From Fimbriiglobus sp. (GTDB taxonomy: Bacteria > Planctomycetota > Planctomycetia > Gemmatales > Gemmataceae): a stretch of 6,071 nucleotides of DNA. The DNA lies in NCBI GenBank assembly GCA_025352585.1, contig JANXTD010000541.1:1-6071 (forward strand), written 5' to 3'. A model generated the notes under the pieces. The model searched no databases. It worked only from the letters and a program-made list of their open reading frames with translations, and was not told the DNA's origin. Every line of letters starts with the position of its first letter. Position 1 is the first letter of the stretch. This document shows, in pieces, positions 1-6,071 of the stretch. The position numbers and the translations under genes are program-made.

Positions 1-1655
1 AACGTGGCAACCCCAAGGACATCCTCGAAGACCCCTCGAAGCAGTTCTCGCTGGTGCTCGTGAGTGCCATGATCCCGGCCGGGGCGCGAATCGGCGACCG
101 GCTCGACGCCGCGGTGTCGCTGCCCACTTCCAGCCGCACCGTGAGCCTCGCCGACGGGCTGCTGGCCCCGACCGACTTGCAGAACTACGAACTCGCCGGC
201 AGCGCCCGCGAGGCGCTGCAAGGCTCCGGCGTGCCGGTCGGCGCGGTCCCGGCCGCCCCCGAAGGGACCCTGCTCAGCGGCAACAAGATGGCCAGCGCCG
301 AGGGGCCGCTCACCGCCGGCTACGACGGCACCGCCAAGCTCACCGCCGACGCCGGCGAAGGCCCCAAGTCGGCCCGCGTCTGGGAGGGCGTCAAGTGCCA
401 GCTCGACCGGCCGTACTACTTCCTCCTCAACGAGAGCAGCCCGCAGCCGCGGCTAGCGATGGTGATTGCGGAGCGGCTCAACGCCGTCTTCCCCTCGCCG
501 GGCGACCGCGTCACCAAACTCGCCGAGGCCAAGGTGCAGGGCAAGCCGCTGGTGGTGAGCTTCGTGCCGCCGACCTACCGGCTCAACCACACGCGATTCC
601 TGCTCGTCGCCCGGCAGGTGCCGCTGAACCCGGTCAGCTCCGAAAGCCCGTACCGCAAGCAGCTCGAGAACGACTTACTGCGGCCCGAACTCGCCGTGAC
701 CGCGGCGATCAAGCTCGAGGCCCTGGGCGTCGATAGCCGGCAGGCGTTGCGCGTCGGCTTGCAGTCCGACTCCCCGTGGGTCCGCTTCGCCGCCGCCGAG
801 AGCCTGGCGTACCTCGGCCACGCCGACGGTGCCAAGGACCTCGGTGACCTCGCGGCCAAGCACCCGGCCTTGCGGACGCAGTGCCTCACCGCGCTGGCGT
901 CGCTCGACGACGCGGTCTGCCTCGACCAGCTCGCCGAGTTGACGCGCAACCCCGACCCGCAACTGCGCTACGGGGCCTTCGTCGCCCTGCGGCTCGTGGA
1001 CGCCAAGCACGAGGCGGTGCGCAACCGCACGGTCAGCGGCAGCTTCCAGGTCTTCCACGTCGCCCCGGAGACCGAGGGGCTGGTCCACGTCAGCACCGAC
1101 CGCCGCAGCGAGGTCGTGGTCTTCGGCACGCACAACCCGCTGCGCACGCCGTTCTCGTTCCCGCTGGGCAACAACTTCACCGTGTCGGCCAGGGAGGGCG
1201 AGCCGACGGTCACGGTCAGCCGCGTCGGCACCGACAAGGAAGGCGAGCCGGCGACGGTCAACGCGACCTGCCTGACGGACGTGGCGGCGGTCGTCAAGCA
1301 ACTCGGCGACTCCGGGGCGACGTTCGCCGAGGTCGTCGAATTCGTCCGCCGGGCGCAGAAGGCCGAGGTCGTGACGACGGCCGTGCTGTTCAACAACGCC
1401 CCGCGCTCGCTGGGCGTGGCGCAACTGGCGACGCTGTCGCGGGCCGACCCGGAGCTGAAGAAGGCCGACCTCGAGATCGCCCGCGGCGGCAACGCCAGCG
1501 GCGTGATGCCGGCGAGCTACGACCTGCCGAGCGAGGCCGACTCGGTGAAGGCCCAGCCGAAGGCGTTCGACGCCCCGGCCTTGAACCGCGAGCCGGGCAA
1601 GCTGTTCGGCCCGCGCCGCGTCGCCCCGCTGCCCGAGCCGCTCAGCGACAAGTAA
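1..1655 (+). CDS. FlgI-like (flagellar P-ring-like) protein with HEAT-like repeats, 5' partial
   Basis: The reading frame is open from base 3 to the TAA at 1653-1655, so the true start lies upstream; the in-frame GTG/ATG codons near 54-69 fall inside a conserved-looking segment and are not the start. About 550 residues are visible. Bases 3-620 resemble the FlgI core: a strand-rich stretch with VSAMIPAGARIGDRLDAAVS (about 57-116) recalls the FlgI pattern of 'VTA-LPPFA-x-G-x-x-ID-x-TVSS', and DRPYYFLL followed by AERLNAVF and VSFVPP (405-575) recalls the later FlgI repeat. Bases about 675-1010 encode three HEAT-like helical pairs (for example SPWVRFAAAESLAYLG). Bases 1040-1500 form a mixed strand/helix region I cannot assign, and 1515-1655 a proline-rich, probably disordered tail. 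Known FlgI is a periplasmic ring protein of roughly 365 residues without HEAT repeats, so this is a divergent relative. No other flagellar gene is present, so a true P-ring role is doubtful. A signal peptide, if any, is outside the window. Confidence 0.8.
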   Translation, partial: RGNPKDILEDPSKQFSLVLVSAMIPAGARIGDRLDAAVSLPTSSRTVSLADGLLAPTDLQNYELAGSAREALQGSGVPVGAVPAAPEGTLLSGNKMASAEGPLTAGYDGTAKLTADAGEGPKSARVWEGVKCQLDRPYYFLLNESSPQPRLAMVIAERLNAVFPSPGDRVTKLAEAKVQGKPLVVSFVPPTYRLNHTRFLLVARQVPLNPVSSESPYRKQLENDLLRPELAVTAAIKLEALGVDSRQALRVGLQSDSPWVRFAAAESLAYLGHADGAKDLGDLAAKHPALRTQCLTALASLDDAVCLDQLAELTRNPDPQLRYGAFVALRLVDAKHEAVRNRTVSGSFQVFHVAPETEGLVHVSTDRRSEVVVFGTHNPLRTPFSFPLGNNFTVSAREGEPTVTVSRVGTDKEGEPATVNATCLTDVAAVVKQLGDSGATFAEVVEFVRRAQKAEVVTTAVLFNNAPRSLGVAQLATLSRADPELKKADLEIARGGNASGVMPASYDLPSEADSVKAQPKAFDAPALNREPGKLFGPRRVAPLPEPLSDK

Positions 1656-1671
1656 CAGCCGGCGGCCCGCC

Positions 1672-4600
1672 ATGCTCAAGCGCCTCGAACTCCTCGGCTT
1701 CAAGTCGTTCGCCGACCGGACGCGCTTCGACTTCGCGCCGGGCGTCACCGCCGTCGTCGGCCCCAACGGCAGCGGCAAGAGCAATATCGTCGACGCCGTG
1801 CGATGGCTGCTCGGCGAGCAGTCGGCCAAGGCGCTGCGTGGGGCCGAGATGACCGACGTCATCTTCAACGGCTCCTCGACGCGCAAGAGCCTCGGCATGG
1901 CCGAGGTCTCGATGACCTTCGACAACGCCCTCCACCACCTCGACCACCCCGCCGACGAAGTGCAAGTCACCCGGCGCGTCTACCGCGACGGCCGCGGAGA
2001 GTACCTGCTCAACGGCCACGAAGTCCGCTTGAAGGACATCAAGGACGTGTTCCTCGGCAGCGGCGCGGGCCACGGGGCGTACAGCGTCATCGAGCAGGGC
2101 CGCGTCGATGCCTTGCTCACGTCGTCGGCCAAGGACCGCCGGCTGATCTTCGAAGAGGCCGCCGGCATCAGCCGCTTCAAGGCGAAGAAGCTCGAGACGC
2201 TGCGCAAGCTCGACCGCGTCGATGGCGACCTGATCCGCGTCCACGACATCTTGCAGGAACTCGACAAGCAACTCCGGACGCTGCGGTTGCAGGCGTCGAA
2301 GGCCGAGAAGTACGTCGAATACCACGCCGCGCAAAAGACATTACGCGTCGGCGTCGGCCGCCGCGACTTCGCCCGGCTGAGCCTCGAACTCGACGCCGAG
2401 AACGCGGCACTCGCCGGCTTGCGCGAACTCGTGGCGGCCAACTCCGGCGACAGCGCCGCCGGCGAGGCCGACCTGAAGCGGCTCGACTGGGAGGTGACGC
2501 GCACCGGCGAGGCGTTGCGGACGCAGTCGGCCCAGCTCGCCGCGACGCGGGAGGCGATCGTCACCCTCGACGCCGCGGCGAAGGCGGGCCGCGACCGCCT
2601 CGAACTGCTCGACGCCGAGGCGTTGCGACTCGGCACCCAGCGGGCGACGTTGGGTCGGCGGACACGCCATGCCGAGCGCGACGGCGTGCGGCACGACGCC
2701 GAACTGGCGACCGCGACGAAGTTGGCCGCGGTGGAGACGCAGCGCGCCACCGGCATCGCGGCGACGCAGGCGACGACCGTCGCCCGGCTCGCCGACCTCC
2801 AGCGCGACCTCCAGGTCGAGCGCGAGCGGCAGTTCGACGCCGTCGGCCGCGAGGCGCGCGCCACTAGCGAGTGCGACAGCGCCCGCGGGCACCTCGACCG
2901 CCTCGAACGCGACCTGGCCCGCAAGGCCGCCGAGGCGACCCAGACGCGCACCCGGCACGGCGAGTTGCAGCAGTTGCTCGACGGCCTGTCGCAGAGCGAC
3001 AGCGACCTGCGCGAGCGGCACGCCACCACCCAGGCGCGCCTGAAACTCGTGACCGCGGAGCGCGACGCACTGGCCGCGAAGATCGTCGCCGCCCAACACG
3101 AGTTGGAGCGACTGCGCGAGGAGCGCAGCGGCTTGCGGGCGCGGGCGGAAATTCTCGAAGGCTGGGAGGCGAGCCGCGAGGGCTTCGGGGCCGGCGTCCG
3201 GGCCGTGCTCGCACGCCTCGACGCCGGCGACGCGGTGTTGTCGCCCGCCGTCGTCGGCCTCGTCGGCGACCTGCTGGGTGCGCCGCGCGACATCGCCGCG
3301 CTCGTCGATATCGCGCTGGGCGACGTGGCCCAACGCTTCGTCGCCGCCGCCGGCTTCGACGCCGCGGCGCTGCAAGTCGCCCTCGACGACCTGCCCGGCC
3401 GCGTCAGCTTCCTGCCGCTGCAAGCCGAGTCGCCGGCCGCGTCGCTGCCGGGTGCCGGCGAGAGGCCGCCGCCGCTGCCGCTGGCGGCGCTGGTGCAGAG
3501 CGACTGCCCCGGACTCGCGGCGCAACTGCTCGGCCGCACTTTCCTCGTCGAGACGCTGGCCGACGCCCTCCGCCACGCCGCGTGGCACCCCGGCTGCCGC
3601 TTCGTCACCCTGCGCGGCGAGCTGTGCGACGCCGACGGCACCGTCACCGTCGGCCCGACGCAGGCCGACGCCGGCATCCTGTCGCGCAAGTCCGAGTTGC
3701 GCGAACTGCGCGGCAAGCTGCACGCCCTCGAAGAGGCGATTGCCGGCCGCGAGGCGGCTCAGTTGAGTTTGCGTCACGAGTCGGAGCGGCTGAGCGCCGA
3801 CATCGGCGGCATGGGGCGCGAACTCGCGACCCTGAGCGGCGAGGCGGGCACCCTGCGCGAGCGCATCCTGGAGCAGCGCCAGACGCAACGGCAACTCGCC
3901 GAGCGGCTCGAACTGCTGGCCGCCGAGACGCGCGTCGCCGAGGCCGAGGCCGGTCGCGTCCGCGCGGCGTTCACGCGCCTGCAACTCGAAGCGGCCGCGG
4001 CGACGGGCGAGGTACAGGCCGTCAACGCGCGGCACGACGGGCTGCTTCGGGCGGCCGCCGACGCCGAGCGCGAGCGGGAGCGGCAGTCGCAGGACCACAC
4101 CGCCGCGCAGGTCGCCGTGAGCCGCGTCACGGAGCAGTTGGCCGGGCTTCGTAAGAAGAAGGCCGAACTCGACGCCGAGGCCCGCCAGCGCCGCACCGAT
4201 GCCGCGACTCTCGCCGGCGACCAACGCGCGACCCGACAGCGCGCCGTCGAGACGACCCTGGCCGTGCTGCGCGCGACCGGGCAGGCCGCGACGCACCACG
4301 CCGACAAGGACGCGCGGACGCAGGTCGTGCGCGAGTTGAACGCCCGCCGCGACCTCGTGCAGGCGTCTCGCGCGAAACTCCAGGCCGCGCTCAAGGAGTC
4401 GCGCGCGGCGACGCAGGAGCAACAAAAAGCGGCCCACGCCCGCGAGCTGGCCGTGCGCGACTTGCTCAACCGCCGCGACGCGATCGTCGCCCGGCTGCGC
4501 GAAGACTTCGCTGTGGACCTCCGGCAAATCGCGGCCGACGAGGCCCCGGTCGCGCTGCCCGACGACCCGGCCGAAGAGATTGACGAGTTGAGGCGGAAGA

Positions 4601-5244
4601 TCGTCAAACTCGGCAGCGTCAACGTCGAGTCGATCGCCGAACTCGCCGCGCTCGACAAGCGCGAGGGCGACTTGAGGGCGCAGTTCGACGACTTGAGCCA
4701 GGGCCGCAAGGCGTTGCAGGCGATCATCGACGAGATCAACACCGAGAGCCGCAAGCTCTTCACGGACATGCTCACCGTGGTGCGGCAGCACTTCCAGGAG
4801 CTGTTCCGCAAGGTCTTCGGCGGCGGCCAGGCCGACATCGTACTCGACGACGAGTCGGACGTCCTGGAGAGCGGCATCGAGATCACCGCCCACCCCCCCG
4901 GCAAGCAGGCCCAAAGCCTCTCGCTGCTGAGCGGCGGCGAGCGGGCCTTGACCGCGGCGGCGCTGCTGCTGGCGATCTTCCGCAGCAAGCCTAGCCCGTT
5001 TTGTCTCCTCGACGAGATCGACGCGGCGATGGACGAGGCCAACACCGCCCGCCTCGCCGACCTGCTGCGCGAGTACAGCGGCAACACGCAGTTCATCGTC
5101 ATCACGCACAAGAAGCGGACGATGGCGCGGGCGGACGTGTTGCACGGCGTGACGATGCAGGAGAGCGGCGTCAGTCGGCTGGTGGCGGTGCGCTTCGAGG
5201 ACTGGCCGGACGACGACGCGGCCCCCGCCCGCCGGGCCGCATAG
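1672..5244 (+). CDS. smc: Chromosome segregation protein SMC
   Basis: This is a complete SMC ATPase of 1190 residues, the usual bacterial length. SMC dimerises through its hinge and, with ScpA and ScpB, forms an ATP-driven ring that compacts and segregates chromosomes in the cytoplasm. The N-terminal head has Walker A GPNGSGKSN (residues 30-38), the arginine-finger-type LRG (55-57), and the Q-loop glutamine Q142 in IEQGRV, followed by IFEEAAGISRFK (159-170). Two charged, Ala/Glu/Arg-rich coiled-coil arms of about 330 residues each (roughly 170-500 and 670-1000) flank the hinge (about 504-668), which ends in the family-typical SRKSEL. The C-terminal head has LGSVN (980-984), FGGG (1049-1052), signature LSGGE (1086-1090), Walker B LLDE with D1114/E1115, D-loop D1117-D1121, and H-loop histidine H1146 in ITHKKRTM. 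The ATG at 1672 gives the conserved opening MLKRLELLGFKSFADRT, so the start is secure even though only a weak GGCGG (1661-1665) precedes it. The gene follows the upstream stop by 16 bases, which suggests an operon. No catalytic residue is missing. A short Ala/Arg/Pro tail ends the protein. Confidence 0.98.
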   Translation: MLKRLELLGFKSFADRTRFDFAPGVTAVVGPNGSGKSNIVDAVRWLLGEQSAKALRGAEMTDVIFNGSSTRKSLGMAEVSMTFDNALHHLDHPADEVQVTRRVYRDGRGEYLLNGHEVRLKDIKDVFLGSGAGHGAYSVIEQGRVDALLTSSAKDRRLIFEEAAGISRFKAKKLETLRKLDRVDGDLIRVHDILQELDKQLRTLRLQASKAEKYVEYHAAQKTLRVGVGRRDFARLSLELDAENAALAGLRELVAANSGDSAAGEADLKRLDWEVTRTGEALRTQSAQLAATREAIVTLDAAAKAGRDRLELLDAEALRLGTQRATLGRRTRHAERDGVRHDAELATATKLAAVETQRATGIAATQATTVARLADLQRDLQVERERQFDAVGREARATSECDSARGHLDRLERDLARKAAEATQTRTRHGELQQLLDGLSQSDSDLRERHATTQARLKLVTAERDALAAKIVAAQHELERLREERSGLRARAEILEGWEASREGFGAGVRAVLARLDAGDAVLSPAVVGLVGDLLGAPRDIAALVDIALGDVAQRFVAAAGFDAAALQVALDDLPGRVSFLPLQAESPAASLPGAGERPPPLPLAALVQSDCPGLAAQLLGRTFLVETLADALRHAAWHPGCRFVTLRGELCDADGTVTVGPTQADAGILSRKSELRELRGKLHALEEAIAGREAAQLSLRHESERLSADIGGMGRELATLSGEAGTLRERILEQRQTQRQLAERLELLAAETRVAEAEAGRVRAAFTRLQLEAAAATGEVQAVNARHDGLLRAAADAERERERQSQDHTAAQVAVSRVTEQLAGLRKKKAELDAEARQRRTDAATLAGDQRATRQRAVETTLAVLRATGQAATHHADKDARTQVVRELNARRDLVQASRAKLQAALKESRAATQEQQKAAHARELAVRDLLNRRDAIVARLREDFAVDLRQIAADEAPVALPDDPAEEIDELRRKIVKLGSVNVESIAELAALDKREGDLRAQFDDLSQGRKALQAIIDEINTESRKLFTDMLTVVRQHFQELFRKVFGGGQADIVLDDESDVLESGIEITAHPPGKQAQSLSLLSGGERALTAAALLLAIFRSKPSPFCLLDEIDAAMDEANTARLADLLREYSGNTQFIVITHKKRTMARADVLHGVTMQESGVSRLVAVRFEDWPDDDAAPARRAA

Positions 5245-5269
5245 GATAGCCGCATCTCCCCGCAACCGT

Positions 5270-5273
5270 GAGG
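5270..5273 (+). promoter_or_regulatory. Ribosome binding site of the membrane protein gene
   Basis: GAGG lies in the 36-base gap after smc, seven bases before the ATG at 5281. The spacing is normal for a Shine-Dalgarno element and supports that start. It is short, so it could occur by chance in such GC-rich sequence. Confidence 0.5.
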
Positions 5274-5280
5274 CCGCCCG

Positions 5281-6051
5281 ATGCCCCTCGTCGTGACGTT
5301 TCTCGCCCTGCTCGTCGGCCTCACGGCGGTCTTTCTGGGCCTGTCGCTGACCTTGCAGCGGCTCTTCTACAACCAGCCGGCCGGGCAGTTGCCGCTGCGG
5401 TCGCTGGTCGCCGCGCTGCTGACGGCGGTCTTCCTCACGGCGTGGACTTTCGCCAACACCCGCGCCTCGCACAAGGACAAGTACGGGGCCATGCACGAGG
5501 CCAACTCGACCGCCCAGTCGACGATCGACGAGTTCCAGGCGGTGCGGCGGCTGAGTCTCAAGTCGGGCGGGCAGTACAAGGAGGAGACGGTCCCGTACGC
5601 GCTCAGCGTGGACGGCAAGGCCTTCGTCGAGAAGGACGGCCTGAAGCCGTTCCGCCGCAACACCTCCGACTACATCACCACGGCCCTCGTGGTGCCGCGC
5701 GACGGCAAGCCGGTCAAGTACCTCGCCGACGTGAAAGACTTCACCTACGCCGGCGTCAAGGCGTCCGGCGACCCGGTGTTCTTCAAAGCCGAGTCGGGCA
5801 CCGGCACCATCAGCGACCAGAACCTGCGCGTCGTCGAGACCTTCAGCTACGCCGGCCTCATCGTCGTGCTCATCATCAATGCCATGCACTTCGCGCTGTG
5901 GCTCGTCGCCTTCTGGCCGCTGCTGAACTTCCGCGTCGGCCTGTCGCTGCTGCTCGCGGCGGTCTTCGGGGCCATCACGATGCTCGTGCTGATGCCGCTA
6001 CTGTTCAACTCGAACGCCGTCAAGCCGGCGGCCGTGACGCGGGCGGCTTAG
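5281..6051 (+). CDS. Four-segment membrane protein of unknown function
   Basis: I do not recognise this 256-residue protein. It has hydrophobic segments at about residues 3-25, 41-58, 191-213 and 219-242, giving two membrane hairpins. Between them, residues 60-188 form a polar, soluble part that starts with a likely helix (about 68-90, rich in E, A, S, T and Q) and continues as alternating strand-like stretches (for example YITTALVVPRDGKPVKYLADV region, about 126-146). There are no cysteines, no nucleotide-binding motif and no obvious catalytic triad. The positive charges (R27, R40, R61, K65, K67, R218, K249, R254) do not settle which side the soluble part faces. The ATG at 5281 is chosen because the first membrane segment begins at once and a GAGG sits seven bases upstream; the stop is TAG at 6049-6051. 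It follows smc by 36 bases in the same direction and is probably transcribed with it. The coding assignment is firm, since the frame has codon use like smc and clear hydrophobic periodicity. The function is open. Confidence 0.88.
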   Translation: MPLVVTFLALLVGLTAVFLGLSLTLQRLFYNQPAGQLPLRSLVAALLTAVFLTAWTFANTRASHKDKYGAMHEANSTAQSTIDEFQAVRRLSLKSGGQYKEETVPYALSVDGKAFVEKDGLKPFRRNTSDYITTALVVPRDGKPVKYLADVKDFTYAGVKASGDPVFFKAESGTGTISDQNLRVVETFSYAGLIVVLIINAMHFALWLVAFWPLLNFRVGLSLLLAAVFGAITMLVLMPLLFNSNAVKPAAVTRAA

Positions 6052-6071
6052 GCGCGTCAACGTCGGTCGCG

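Noticed and set aside
54..69. GTG or ATG near base 54-69 as the true start of the first gene
   Set aside because: The frame stays open to the window edge, and the codons before base 54 (ending in DPSKQFSLVLVSA) continue the FlgI-like pattern without a break, so the gene is cut by the window.
881..1852. A 323-codon + strand frame overlapping the end of the first gene and the start of smc
   Set aside because: The product is almost entirely R, G, P and A, and it overlaps conserved SMC sequence, including Walker A, in another frame.
675..1970. A 431-codon minus-strand open frame spanning the first gene and the start of smc
   Set aside because: It crosses a real gene boundary, is Arg/Leu/Gly/Ala-rich without motifs, and is opposite two well-supported coding frames; a composition artefact.
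2380..4200. Many scattered copies of GACGCCGAG- and GCGAG-like words within smc
   Set aside because: They encode recurring D-A-E and R-E runs of the coiled-coil arms with a narrow G/C-ending codon choice. Their spacing is irregular, so they are not a DNA repeat array.
5245..5280. Possible terminator or promoter in the gap after smc
   Set aside because: No stable inverted repeat followed by T residues and no convincing -35/-10 pair is visible in these 36 bases; only the GAGG ribosome site stands out.
2341..5889. A 1182-codon open frame on the minus strand covering most of smc and part of the next gene
   Set aside because: Its translation is low-complexity (rich in R, G, A, L, V, E, Q) with no recognisable domain, while the + strand frame there encodes an intact SMC with all motifs. 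Long antisense open frames are expected opposite genes with strong G/C at third codon positions.
6052..6071. Possible terminator or start of another gene after the membrane protein gene
   Set aside because: Only 20 bases remain, with no hairpin and no start codon with a ribosome site that can be supported.

Overview
The window is a compact, high-GC, fully coding stretch with three genes, all on the + strand. No tRNA, rRNA, CRISPR array, insertion sequence or long repeat is visible. The base composition fits a high-GC bacterium. The first protein combines a FlgI-like (flagellar P-ring-like) region with HEAT-like repeats, a combination I associate with Planctomycetes. The SMC has planctomycete-like wording around its C-terminal head. 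I therefore infer a planctomycete, probably of the Gemmata group; this rests on recall of the families, not on a search.

Layout: (1) positions 1-1655 hold the 3' part of a gene that enters from outside the window, for a FlgI-like / HEAT-repeat protein. (2) After a 16-base gap, 1672-5244 holds a complete smc gene (1190 codons) for the chromosome-segregation ATPase, with every expected ATPase motif and the hinge intact. (3) After a 36-base gap, 5281-6051 holds a complete gene for a 256-residue membrane protein of unknown function, with two membrane segments, a soluble middle part and two more membrane segments. The last 20 bases hold nothing recognisable.

The three genes share one strand, have very short gaps and show no visible terminator between them, so they are probably co-transcribed. 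Only smc has a known job: chromosome compaction and segregation with ScpA/ScpB, neither of which is encoded here. The roles of its neighbours are not known, and any link to chromosome or envelope biology is inference. I see no clear sign of a new defence or mobile system. The points most worth a second look are the FlgI-like/HEAT architecture beside smc and the unrecognised membrane protein after it.
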